A DNA stretch of 64,000 nt from Micromussa lordhowensis (Eukaryota > Cnidaria > Anthozoa > Scleractinia > Lobophylliidae), in contig OZ026595.1 in the NCBI GenBank assembly GCA_964020085.1, forward strand, positions 8,861,816 through 8,925,815, read 5' to 3'. Positions 10,901 through 21,784 of this stretch are shown here, in pieces; position 1 is the first letter of the stretch, and every line of letters begins with the position of its first letter. Made by a program: the position numbers and the translations under genes. The notes beneath the pieces were generated by a model. That model was given only the letters and a program-made list of their open reading frames with translations, did not search any database and had not been told where the DNA came from.

Positions 10901-12675
10901 TTTATACTGGCATTGCAATTAACACTTTCTGTACGTATTTGTGGTATATAAGCACATTTAAGGCATCTTTAATAGAAATAATGAGATGTAAAAAAGAGCG
11001 AAGAAAGAAACCGCATTTAACTCAGATACTATCAGCCAATAAACCAATCCGTGAGCAGAGATAAATTCGTGTCTGTTCCATCTAGATCAAGAGTCCACCG
11101 GATCAACAGATCCTGAGATAGAGAATAAAATTCAGGAAACATCTTCCAACTTGACTAAGCTAATGAACCAAACGACATCATTCAACAATGACAGTCTGGC
11201 CAATGAAATGTCGATGACCTCAAGACGTCGTCGCCGTGGGATTGGACAACGGCCGGGAGGAGGATGGGACTGGTGGTATGGAAACTGGTGTGGACCCTTC
11301 CAGGGTGGTTATACAAAGTACCCAAAGAAATATTGCAAGAAAGATTGCCGCACTTCAAACTATGCATATGTGAGCACTGCTTGTCGTAGGTGCCTTCCGA
11401 CAAAAGACGGATTAGATGACGCGTGTATGGAGCATGACAGGTGATAAAATGTCCCAGAGTAGTTTGTTGCTCTCTTGAAAGCACAGGTTGTAATATGTCC
11501 TATATGCTTTATGACACCTCGATTGGCACATATCTCATTAGAACTTAACGAGCTTCGGTTTTGAAAAGTAAAACAAAATTTCTTTGAAATTTAATTCTAC
11601 TACTAGCTACAAATTTACAACTAACAGATTTAAAATAATGATATCAATCAAGTGATATCTACTAACTATCTGGGCGTCATTATCAACACAAATTATAATA
11701 TGAAGACATGATTGATCATCGCAGTTGCGCACACATCTTAGGCGGCTGTGAAATTGAAGAATGAAAAATAAAATTCAGGCTTTAACTTCATTCGAACCCA
11801 TGGCCTCTGCGATACCGGTAGATGTGTTCTACCAACTGAGCTATCAAGCCAACTACGAGCTGGTCACATTGTGAGTTCGTGATACATCCGTAGATGATAG
11901 AGATACAAGTGAACACATGAAAGATCACATATTTGAGCTGCGGAAAAAACATATGAAGCCATAATCGATCATAACAGTTACAATTAAAGCCTGAAAAAAT
12001 CAGGCTTTAACTGCAGTGCCTTCTATTGGCGGGATGCCAATAATTCCAGGCCGAGTTCCTTTAGATACCTAGCAAACTAGGCACGTACCATTCGAATTGC
12101 TTAAGCAACAATTATGCACCCTGAGAAAAAGGATGTGTTAACGGGACTGGTAAAAACTGAGTTATGATTTAATAGCCTTAATAAACAACCGTTAAGCTGG
12201 TAACATTAGAACTGCGATCAGGAAACTTTGGAACGAATAGAAGAAAATCTGTGAAATTTTCCCAGTTGTATAAAAAAATATGGCGCTTAATTTTATTTCT
12301 CTCAAATAAAGTATGCATGGCAAAACAGCTTACGGTTTCTTTCCATTCCTCAGATGTATTATTCATCGTGGCGGTCCTCTTCACTGGTGCCAGCCGTTTG
12401 GAAATCCCTGCAGCTGTGACACCCCGTTCGTATGGAGCGCCTTCTACCAGATGATATGGAGGTGCCCATCATGGAGCTGTCGATCTAACGCCCTTCAAAT
12501 CTTCTTGGCATTTTTTCGCAAGTTATCCTGTTGGTTTTCCATCAGGATCTGCTTCCCTTGTTTCCGGTTCGTTTGTGGATGTAAGTGGTGTTCGTGTCCG
12601 AGGCTTGACATATATTGGAGGTGCATTGTTTTTAAGATGTGCGCTTACCGTGGTTCCGGACTAATTTGGTTTTAG
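7861..12675 (+). CDS. Type II membrane protein with releasable phospholipase A2 domain (7 exons)
   Basis: Joined exons 7861-7915, 8498-8859, 9723-9839, 10166-10267, 10462-10615, 11086-11440 and 12354-12675 all have GT/AG borders and matching phases, giving 488 residues. In order: a short polar N-terminus, one membrane span (about 31-57) without a signal peptide, an N-glycosylation-rich region (about 60-300), the basic run TSRRRRRG (308-315), and a secreted-type PLA2 domain. The PLA2 domain has a calcium-loop-like YGNWCGPFQGG and the catalytic motif DGLDDACMEHDRC with His380-Asp381. CSCD follows in the last exon, then a very Cys- and aromatic-rich tail. The known reaction of the family is hydrolysis of the sn-2 ester of phospholipids. 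Inferred: synthesis as a membrane-tethered precursor and release by furin-like cleavage. The middle region may have a LolA/ependymin-like lipid-binding or BRICHOS-like fold; this is uncertain. Confidence 0.8.
8401..8440. repeat. (CCCCCTT)n microsatellite
   Basis: About five tandem C-runs separated by TT, in intron 1 of the PLA2 gene. Confidence 0.8.
8498..8859 (+). CDS. PLA2 gene exon 2, transmembrane anchor and start of ectodomain
   Basis: Acceptor TGTACAG, donor GCG|GTGAGT. Encodes a basic juxtamembrane stretch (KEKKCLSTRAAR), an Ala/Val-rich membrane span, then an acidic ectodomain with an NGT glycosylation sequon. Confidence 0.75.
9062..9405 (+). mobile_element. 3'-end fragment of a non-LTR retrotransposon
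   Basis: Broken frames resemble the C-terminus of LINE ORF2 (RSFITE, then after a frame break TLWNALKPNFKSS). The segment ends in a short TTGTA-type repeat tail near 9385-9402. It lies in intron 2 of the PLA2 gene. Confidence 0.5.
9517..9551 (+). other. G-rich tract, quadruplex-capable
   Basis: Runs of 7, 5, 4 and 4 G within about 30 bases on the plus strand, in an intron of the PLA2 gene. Folding is not shown. Confidence 0.5.
9723..9839 (+). CDS. PLA2 gene exon 3
   Basis: 39 codons, phase 0 on both sides, acceptor CTTGCAG, donor TCA|GTAAGT. Encodes KRKYFIVPENGNSTTKCIY..., a pattern reminiscent of ependymin or LolA-like lipid-binding folds. Confidence 0.75.
10166..10267 (+). CDS. PLA2 gene exon 4
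   Basis: 34 codons, phase 0 on both sides, acceptor ATCACAG, donor GAG|GTAAGA. Contains an NMS and an NDT glycosylation sequon. Confidence 0.75.
10462..10615 (+). CDS. PLA2 gene exon 5
   Basis: Acceptor TACACTAG, donor CTTT|GTAAGT, leaving phase 1. Encodes IYLHLPNGSIH... and a Cys in KQLNCYRYIEEN that may pair with the Cys of exon 3. Confidence 0.75.
11086..11440 (+). CDS. PLA2 gene exon 6, cleavage site and catalytic motif
   Basis: Acceptor CCATCTAG, donor GACAG|GTGATA (phase 2). Encodes an Asn-glycosylated linker, the RRRRR cleavage site and the PLA2 core up to the catalytic His-Asp pair. The calcium loop and eight Cys are visible. Confidence 0.85.
11771..11852 (-). mobile_element. tRNA-derived SINE head
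   Basis: The minus strand reads GGCTTGATAGCTCAGTTGG (box A) and GGGTTCGAAT (box B), then a tail containing AAGCCTGAATTTT. It has no CCA-ready acceptor stem, so it is a SINE rather than a tRNA gene. It sits in the last intron of the PLA2 gene. Confidence 0.65.
12354..12675 (+). CDS. PLA2 gene exon 7, Cys-rich C-terminus
   Basis: Acceptor CATTCCTCAG. The borrowed bases complete the Arg of HDRC, so the catalytic motif spans the intron. Contains PFGNPCSCD, then a roughly 70-residue tail with about 14 Cys and many aromatics, ending at TAG 12673-12675. The tail is unusual for a secreted PLA2. Confidence 0.75.
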
Positions 12676-12889
12676 ATAGGGGTTATGCATAGCAGACCGA
12701 ACATTGTAAAGTAATAGATTGTCGACAAAAATACTACAATATTGCAAACTCATTTCTGTTAGAAATGAAAGTGAGTTTTTATAAGGTATAAGAAAGATCG
12801 GAGTTAGACCAGACGTATGACATTGTAGGGAAAAAGATGATTGCACGATCTATTAATATGTATGATCGATGGTTATATTTTGCAAGATG

Positions 12890-12895
12890 AATAAA
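12890..12895 (+). terminator. Poly(A) signal of the PLA2 gene
   Basis: AATAAA about 215 bases after the PLA2 stop codon. Confidence 0.5.
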
Positions 12896-13253
12896 TGGTT
12901 ATACTAGGGATACTCAATCGATACTTAACGTGCAATGAGTTCTTGATGCAGAGGTACATAAGGAAGACTCGCGTTTTGTAGAGCGATTTTTAGAGGTATC
13001 GTGTGCAAGTAGGCTGTACGTTCAGGTGCCGATTGATTAAACCGTTTACAGTTGAACTATTAGTATAGAGTGCAAGTTCTTGTCCTCCATGCGTCCCCTT
13101 CCGCATAACCACGAAACAATCGTTTTGTTAAGTCCAGAATGGTGATCGGATTGTGGACTATCCGGACTGATGATTCGCTAATTTTTCTAACTCTGAAGGG
13201 TATTGGTTATGAAAGTAGCCTATCAAAAGTGGCATAGGAAAAGTCTGCAAAGA

Positions 13254-13510
13254 GCCAAATGGCCCATAAGGCCGGCGCTTATCTCTGGTTTCAGAAGAAT
13301 AAAGCGACAAGGAGTATTTCTACTCCCCCCTAGATTGGGTTCTTTCCAGAGTTACCCATCAGCATCAAATTCGCCAGCACCCATTTCTACATTTGGGTGG
13401 AGAGAAGCACTTTGAGAGTAAAGTTTCTCACGCAAGATCACAACGCCATGTTCCCAGATCTGGAGATCTGGAGCCGTGCGCACCAACCATTAGGCCGCCG
13501 CTCCTCCACG
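13254..13510 (-). mobile_element. tRNA-derived SINE copy (family 2)
   Basis: The plus strand reads 'ggcccataaggccggcgctt' then 'ggagtatttctac', shared with copies at 36879-37115 and, inverted, 49970-50255. The head on the minus strand is GTGCGCACGG-type. Degraded. Confidence 0.55.
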
Positions 13511-15572
13511 AGGAACATGGCCTCCAAAATTTTTAGTAACCTCAGTGAAACGAAAAGCATACTGTGGACAAGCTAAATAGAAAGTTATATCAAATTGTTC
13601 GCAGGTAAATTTCATTAGTAGTCTCCAACTGCGGTAGATTCTACTTAAATATTCGGAGAAAAAGTCAGAAACGGTTATTGTGCAGGCTCGATTTCCGGCG
13701 CTCTCTCGAGTTGGAACAGCGGCTGGTAATCGAGCCTAAAGTGCACTTTCTGTTTTTCCATCGGTCAAAATATAGGGTCAACAAACATGCACATTTTAGA
13801 AATACCCATACATAACTGCTTAGTTATTTCTAATTTTCTATTAAAGTGCACCTAACCCCCAATTTTTTTTTTCGCTAAAACAAATCTAATTATTCAGTTT
13901 AAAATAGTTCTGCGAAAAATTTTTTGGATTCGGTTAAATCTCGAAAATAGCACCAAAAACGCCGCCATTTTGTTTCGCGACCGAGTCTGGGGAGAATGGG
14001 TCCAGCGGCTGTTGTGACGTCTACCCAGGAAGCTTGAATATCTCACGTCCTCTCATTTCCTTCAGAATGGTGCAATACACAGCCGAAAAGTGCACAGAAA
14101 TGCCTTCCAGAATTGCTATCGGCTGTTGCAGCAAAATCCCAGATTTAAGGAAAGATATACTGTACAAGTTTCTAGCGATTATCGGTCAATGATACAATGA
14201 GGACGTAAACGATGGGTTTATTGTCGAACCGAAACAATCACAGTGAATCTGTGAGAACCATTGAAGAACCCTCACTGGAATTACTTCCACAGGCTTCCAA
14301 ACGCTATTTTCAAAATATTGTGCTTAGAGCCAACCAGCAATTTGTAGAGATACTACCGACAACCTAATCTTCTAATCCCGCAGTATTTATAACATAGCCG
14401 GCAAAGTTATGTGATCAATCACTGAAGAGGAGTCACGACCGATGTATACTGCTATGTAAGTAGGTCGCAGCTATACGCCGCCAGCCAACATATATTTCTC
14501 TTTCGATTTAGATAAAAGTCGAAATTAATTCTTTAGAATTACATGATAACTAAATTGTTAGACTCACAGAATTTTTCGAAGGTTTGGACATCAGCAGTGC
14601 GACAAACATTCTATGCAATAGTATCGAAAATATGACCGCGTAACATCTGCGGACCGCTTAGGAAACACATCCATTTCGCTTATCCGACAAGTTTCACTGC
14701 AAACTTTAAGAGAAATTTCCATTGGTTATTTGGAGTTACGACCTAAAATGTGTGACAATGTGAAATCGGTAATTGCATGAAATGTTCCCTTGGGCCTTGC
14801 CTCCCGCAGCTTTAAAAATACATGTCTAAACAATTCTACGATTTTCAATCGATCGAAGCCAGTGTTTTGGTTGAGCTCTCTATAATCGAAGTCAAAGTAT
14901 GTGCCAGACCAATGCTTAAACAGAACTGAGTAAAAACAAGCTTTATTTCCATCGATTCGATGGACTAAACGTTAAAAAGCACGGCCAGAAACCGAAGCTC
15001 GCTTCTGCGAAAGGATCAAGTTTTAGAACAAAGGACCTCTAAGTGCGTAGGTCATCGAAAACTACGTAAGTCTCGAAAACTGCAACACTTACGTCGCTCC
15101 CATAAACATAAAGTATTACAGACAGTAAAATTTAAACTAGATTTAATAGAACAACCGTACCTTGGCAAAATACATTCTCGCTAAGGACAAATGTAAATGG
15201 GGCTATCAACAGGCGCGGGAATCTTGTGTTTAGGTGACGAAATTACCATCCAACTGACTCGAAGCAGTCCTTGAGTTTTCTTTCCTGCTTTTCGTCTTCC
15301 TGCTACTCCACTTCGCATCGGCTAGGTTTCCATTCCTAAGCAGCTCGGGCTAAACTTCAGAATACCCCGCAACTCACGCCCTCCTTAAATCTACTGCTAC
15401 CGCAGTCGACATAATTTACATATTAAACTATAAAAACCACGAATATACCTCGTTCTTTCATCCACTGCGGGACTGCGGACCGCGGTAGCACTACAGTTTA
15501 ACACTTAGTTTAATATTAGGGACTTCAAGATATGGTACGGCTAGGCTGTAGTACGGCGGCAGAGAGGGAAGA

Positions 15573-15595
15573 TCACTTCCGGTGACGTCATGACG
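15573..15595 (+). promoter_or_regulatory. ETS plus CRE composite site
   Basis: ACTTCCGG directly abuts the full CRE palindrome TGACGTCA (15583-15590). This is a classic metazoan promoter composite in a CpG-rich patch. It lies inside the TIR element and no gene is seen downstream. Confidence 0.4.
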
Positions 15596-16344
15596 CGCGT
15601 ACCAGTACGGCTTTCCCGCCGTAGTCTTGCTTTCTACTCCGGGAAAGTGCCTGGTTTCACGTACTCTTCACTACGTGAGTATAAGTCTGCTGTTTCCTCC
15701 TAATTTTAGCGCTTTTTTTCACTGTGTGAACAGCCTAGTTTGAACATGAAGTACTCAATCATAATGATTGTTTCTTTGTCATTTGTACAGAAAATTTAAA
15801 CGATTTTAACACCTACCACGAGATGATCAACTCAGTCATTAGTATCGGGCCGAACAGCCGTAGATAAGAAAGCTTCGCATGTTGTAATCTGAACTATAAT
15901 TGTTTATTGCTGTTCAAACTGTATTTTATTATGATGAAAAGTTCTGTATTTTCGGGCTTATCACGTACTTAATCGTTTTATGAACAAATCCGTGCTGAAA
16001 TGGAGCTTTCTATCAGTGTTTATATTTTGTTTTGTGGTTGGAATTACAGGCTGTTCTATCAAGTTCTAAAATGCAAATCTAAGTTCTGGGAGAGGTAAGA
16101 CGGTTACAGGGGAAGGACATCATCGTCATTAATCAAGCCTATTTCGTATGAAAGTCGAGTAAAGTCTCTGGTTTCCTTGAGCGAAGTCATTTTGTAAAGA
16201 CACGTAGAGGCCGCACATGCTGTTGCCGTACAGCAAAATCTTAATCATTTCAGTTTGGCGGGTAAAACGCCGTTGTCAGCCAAGTGCCTCACGGCCAAAG
16301 TAGCCGTAGTAGAACCTCGCCGTAGCGTATCTTAAAGTCCCTAT

Positions 16345-16530
16345 TTATTCATCGACTACGGGACTGCGGACCGCGGTAGCACTTCAGTTTAAATCTTAGT
16401 TTAATACTTATTCATCGACTACGGGACTGCGGACCGCAGTAGCAGTTCAGTTTAACACTTAGTTTAATACTTATTCATCGACTACGGGACTGCGGACCGC
16501 GGTAGCACTTCAGTTTAACACTTAGTACAT
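16345..16530 (+). repeat. Minisatellite, about 65-base unit, 3 copies
   Basis: 'ttattcatcgactacggg' followed by 'actgcggaccgcggtagca' and 'cagtttaa...cttagttta' is repeated three times with few changes. A further copy is at 15462-15525. Confidence 0.8.
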
Positions 16531-17099
16531 ACATATAGCCTTGCTAGCCGACTGTGGACCGCGGATCACGGTAGCAGTAGATTTAAGGAGGGCGTGAGTT
16601 GCGGGGTATTCTGAAGTTGCTCCGCAGCTCGTCTGCAAATAAAACTTCCCCGTTGTCTTGAATATTGCAAATTGCTCTCAAAATTCCAAGCGGTGAGTTC
16701 ACAGTTGGCAAGCGTGCTCGATCGAAATTTATTTCGGAGTCTCCCAACTCGAAACTTAACTCTGACTCCAGTGACGAAAAAGAAATGATTTTGAAACAAA
16801 ACTTGCTCGTTTTAGTCCCAAAACATAATGGAACTATTAGATTTGCTTTCCATTTTCTCGAGCAAATACAGAGAGCTGACTGAGGTGCTATTGTGTTTTG
16901 ATTCCGGGGTAGACGTCATCAGTGACCGTGGCCCCAGACTCCCTAAAACTCGGTCACGAAACACTTCAAGCGCTACTTTGAAAGGGCACAGAAAATCGAG
17001 GATTCAACCAAATTAATTTTTTTTTTTCGCCCAGGTGCTTCGAATAACAAGTGGATTCGTTTGAACAAAAAAAAATTGTGGGGTTTAGGTGCACTTCAA

Positions 17100-18430
17100 G
17101 GTGCCGTAGCTTTTCTTTACAACATAATTGACAGTTCCGCGCTTATTTGGTCGTAGACCCACATATGGCGTAACTTTTTTTGAACATTTTAGATCAAATG
17201 ACTCCATAGTTCCATGTTCTAAATATGAAAAGAAAGTTTTGGACCATTCATAAAGCTTCTTAGTTTCACTGTCGTAGTTTGATATTCTACGAGTAGCATA
17301 GTGAGGGCTTCTGAGTTCTCAACCACGGTCTCAAAGCCTGGTCTGAATATATAGGGCTGCAGCTAGCTTGAACGTACCCTTCACCCGGCCTGGAGAGGAT
17401 TAAGAGGAAACTACTTGATACGTGAACCCCCAGCTTACTTTCCAATGCCCTGGTTTACGTATACTTGATCGCCCCTAGGTAATACTCTGATAATTCCTCA
17501 TTTCTAGCGCGCACAAAGCGAGCTGGAGTGTTAAAGTAAAAGGTGTCTTAACTGCGGAGTACTGTGGAAACACTCGCCTAACGGCTCGTGTTTTCCACAG
17601 CATTTCTCGTTCCCCAAACTTTCACTCGTGTTTCTATTTAACAATTAGACTGATTAGATTATGAGCTCGAGATTTCTATGAGGAAGGCCGAATCAACTAT
17701 CACTTCACAGAAATCGAGAGCGAAAAATCTTATTGCTTTAGTAGAATTCTCACTGAGATTTACTTCAAATGACAATTTCTAATTATTGTTTGCCGTATTA
17801 TTAAACTTTGCGCCTTAGAAAGACCGCTCAGACTGAATTGTCACTTGAAATTGAAGTTGTGTTCGCGCATCATTTTCAAGATTTATTTTCAAGATTTATA
17901 AAGTCAAGAAACCGTTAATGTTTTTCTTTTAGTCTTCTCAGGAATTTAGTTATCCATTTGCATTCTTTCAAAACTTTGTTAAAACGAATAAACGTAGCCA
18001 TTCCGTAGACGACCTTCGGCCACTGCACTCTAATGGCTGATAGTATACGACTAGCTTAGCCAACCAGATTGCAGCATTTGCATTAGTATACTAGTAGAAT
18101 TCTACTAAAACTCGATAGAAACACGGTACATGTTTTCTATTTCTTTTATAAAATACCGCGACGAAGAAAAGAAAAACAACTCGTTTACTTTGATCATCAA
18201 AGTGTAAATTCTCTTTGCTCGCCCCATCATTACGTAAACAGCTCGTACTAGTTCTGTGTTTCTGTTTCGGCAATTTTCTAATGCATGACATATATACCGT
18301 AGTTACGATTGCGAACAGGATAGAATAGTTAGCTCTGGACGGCGTCAATGAAGAGCGTCAAACAGTTTTGTAACTATATCTCGCTGACCTCGTTTGAATT
18401 CAAACAAATAATGGAAACATAATTATACTG
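17100..18430. other. Intergenic with foldback repeats
   Basis: No exon recognised. A hairpin-forming motif (GGAAACACTCGCC...GGCTCGTGTTTTCC) at 17570-17603 resembles one at 62398-62425. A segment at 17640-17735 shares its ends with 29978-30050, indicating MITE-like repeats. Confidence 0.4.
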
Positions 18431-18436
18431 AGCGAA

Positions 18437-18442
18437 TTTATT
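18437..18442 (-). terminator. Poly(A) signal of the large minus-strand gene
   Basis: AATAAA on the minus strand, about 150 bases past the stop codon at 18592. Confidence 0.5.
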
Positions 18443-18591
18443 CATTAGTTGTAATAAATTAACTGATTTTCAGTTTACAGTTATTCCAGCTAAATAAATT
18501 TCATATGTTTTACTGCTTTAGTATGATGTCTTATTAGTACTGGAAGGGCATCATTCACTCAAATCAATTCGCTCACTAAGTTCGAATTTTG

Positions 18592-18777
18592 TTATATTTT
18601 CTTCATCCTTTGGGATGGTGCCTCAGCTTTTGGAATTAGAGTGATGGCCGGAGCCTCGGACAACGGCACATGAGATTTGGTACTAGATGTGCATCTCGCA
18701 TCGTCTGGTCCTGTTGGGTAGCTTTCTGCCCAGTACAGAAAATGAATCCATACATTCATGTGGGTATAGCTGGAACG
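18592..18777 (-). CDS. Terminal exon
   Basis: Acceptor TATTTTTAG. 61 codons plus TAA at 18592. Encodes RSSYTHMNVWIHFLYWAESY, PTGPDDARCTSS and a basic end (RMKKI). Confidence 0.7.
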   Translation of the reverse strand, partial: RSSYTHMNVWIHFLYWAESYPTGPDDARCTSSTKSHVPLSEAPAITLIPKAEAPSQRMKKI

Positions 18778-21750
18778 CTAAAAATAAATAAAAAGAAAGA
18801 TAGCAAGAAAAAAGTCGTGATCAACGAAGAAGTGAAGGTGTCACTGTGTCAAAGTAACGCTCCTAAATTGTGCGAAATGATCATCTAATAATACATCTGT
18901 AAAAAAAAAATAGTGAAAAAAAATTTATACAAATGATTCTACAGAACTGTCCGCTTGTCATATTGAACAACGAGTGAAAATGATTGCGGGTGGGTGGGAG
19001 TCAGCATTAAGTATCGTGACCAGGCACTTGACATACCAAACTCTCTGACATACCAAAATCTCTGTAGCTCGAATGCTGTTCAAGTACGTAACAATCAAAA
19101 TCGATACAGATACTTCAATGGCTTCCCTCAGCCCCTCCTCTCACACTAACAGCCAACGTTCATACGTCAAGTCTATTTGGTAAATGCCCTGACTGATCGC
19201 GATCATACTCGAAACAAATATGTTAAACTAGATAAGTATCTTCAAACTATAAGATAACGAATTTACATCAGTAGAGCAGATATCAACCATCGGATATATA
19301 AGGAGAGTTTCACTGTGATACAAGGAAGGTAGGCTGAGGGGAGATGTTAGTTAGTACAGGCTTCCTATGGGGTTTCGTTTTTCGCAACAAGTTGCTTAAA
19401 CACGAGTGTCACTATGGGTAAAATGGCAATGTTACGTGACGAAAAAAAAAAACGTTTAAAAATTCCATGTAGGGTGAATGGACACCACAACAGAGTAAGT
19501 ACTCGTTCTATATTTCCGAAGGTTAAGTTCGTGAGTTTCAATTTACACAAAAACTCACATCGAATTCTCGGCAGTTTTTATGGGTTATGAGCGAGCTATT
19601 CAATGCGCAAGGAATCGTATCATCGATGGGCATAGAGAGCTCGTATGTTCCAAATGGACTGGTACATTCCTCTGCGCCAAGAAGTATGTCATTGCATGGT
19701 GAGCCGCTAAGATAGTGACAGCACATAGGATCAAAGCGATTGTCATCTTCCTCCATGCAGAAAAGTGAATCGCCTAAAATTGCAAATGATTGCTAATTCA
19801 GTACTACTTAGATGTTCATAACAAATTCTACCATAATAGATCTGCGTCAGTAATGATTCAAATACATAACATACTTTGATATCGTTATATTACAATTCCC
19901 CAACAAACGTCAGCACGCCGTGTCAATGCGATCAGACAATGGTAGTTATAAAGATCTTTATTATTAATTATTATTATGTTCACACAGCTACGGGTCTCAC
20001 CGGAGTTTCAGCGTACAATGAAGCATCATCGTTCATTTCAAGGGACGTTTTTGAGATTCATCTGCGAGAAAAAGGGAACTAGGACAAAACAACGACGAAA
20101 AAGGAATTCTCAAGGGATCAAGGGAACATGCTCAAACCACTCCCCCCACTCATTATCGGATGCCCTCCCAAATACAGTGCTTAGTGTGACTTTTACAGCA
20201 AGAGAAAACACATTGTTTCTATGAAAATACATTAAAGCTACTCACTGTTGCCTTGCAACTTCTCCTCGTTGCATCTGGTGGTGTTAGTGATTGCGAAACG
20301 GTTAAATTGAAATGTTCGTGAGGTCCCCAAGGGCTGACGAAATTCCTTAGTCGTGCCATTTGCATCTCTAAAGTACGCAGCGCTCATATGGCGCAATCGT
20401 AAATAAACCACGGCCGGAAAGTTGGTTTGATTTCGAGTTGTAGGTCCATAGAGCTCAACATACATCTGTAATGCAAACAAAACAACAAAATGAATCTTGT
20501 TTCTCTTCATTTATTGGTAACACAGGTTAGAGAGACTAAACAAAGTTCTTTATTGCTCGAGCTTTAAATCGTCTACTGCGCTCCAGGGCGGCGAAGGAGA
20601 AGGTGCAGTTATTTTACGTTCACGTTCATTATGGAACAATTCCCTAAGCCCGAAGAACAAATTTGATGTTCAATGCTAAATTCTGCATTTTCTTATCTAA
20701 ATTATGATTGTTGAAATACAAGTCATTTAGTAAGAAAACCAAACAGGACATTGTTCTCACGCCGAGCCGTGAAACTCATCCTTTAAAAGCGTCGTAGTGA
20801 TGGAGCTCGAATTTGGTGATTTTAATACGACGTTTGTCTAGGAAAAATTGGACATGACGTTTCATTCTTCAAAGTTTTTATGTATGCATGGCAACCACTT
20901 CTCGAAAGGCATGTTTTTCAAATTGTGAATTTTACTGATTTTAATATACGATTAACGTTTTGAACGTAACAGGGTGAGGGCATTAAAACCCCTTCCTTGA
21001 TCCTAGAAGACCGTAAAAAGCCCTATATGATAGGGTTTACAGGGACTCTGCTAGCTGTAAAGACATCATTACCATTAACTACAGAATGCACTCAAAAACA
21101 AACCTAACAGCAACAACAATCAAAAACCATACAAACAAAAAAACATATATGAAGCCATGTATATGGTCTTTTGGTCTTCAAGTTAGGCATCCAGCTTGAG
21201 ATAGGGAAGTTGTGATATCAATTCTTTGTTTAAGGACAGTTTTTACATGGGAAGGCATTTGGAAGATGTTTCTTACTTGTAAGAGACGCACGTTAAAACA
21301 TGTGCTGCAGCCGTAGGAATATTTCAAAACGAAATTTGTGTCGCCTTGGCTGTGTAACTGGTCAAACATCTGAAAGAACAAAAAAAAAACATTCACTTTG
21401 TTATAGATATGATGTGACCACCCTGTGATGTGACATATTTAACTACAGGGAGGATTTTATGATAACTGAGAGAATTTTCGCCCACTCACTGGTCGACTGC
21501 CATCCTCAGCAAAAGTAAACACTATTATGTAATCTGCAAACGCAGCACAAGAACAACATACACGGAGCTTGAGAAATTGTCCTTACTTTTTAGATAAACC
21601 GAGGACCCGCATTTGTGAAAGGTCAATTTGGAGAAAAATGTTTGAAAAATTCGTCGGCTTCTTAAAATTGTTCGATATTCTTATGATCTAAACAAAGTAT
21701 AAATGATCTTAGGCGGCCTTCACACAGCAAAGTAAAGTTTACAAATGAAT

Positions 21751-21784
<34 letters not shown>

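Larger units (their letters stand above)
13844..17096. mobile_element. 3.25 kb TIR element without transposase
   Basis: Inverted ends of about 190 bases: left 'aagtgcacctaacccccaa' (13844) against right 'ttaggtgcactt' (ending 17096), extending inward to the 'gacgtctacc' motif near 14017 and its complement near 16910. A second, inner inverted pair (15340-15415 against 16565-16620) and a 65-base tandem repeat lie inside. No transposase frame or clear target duplication was found, so this is a non-autonomous element or nested repeats. Confidence 0.6.

Noticed and set aside
11771..11852. Possible functional tRNA on the minus strand
   Set aside because: Acceptor arms do not pair and a SINE tail follows; interpreted as a SINE.
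12313..12353. In-frame extension of the last PLA2 exon upstream to an ATG
   Set aside because: A strong acceptor at 12353 and phase match to exon 6 restore the PLA2 Cys motif, so the upstream part is intron.
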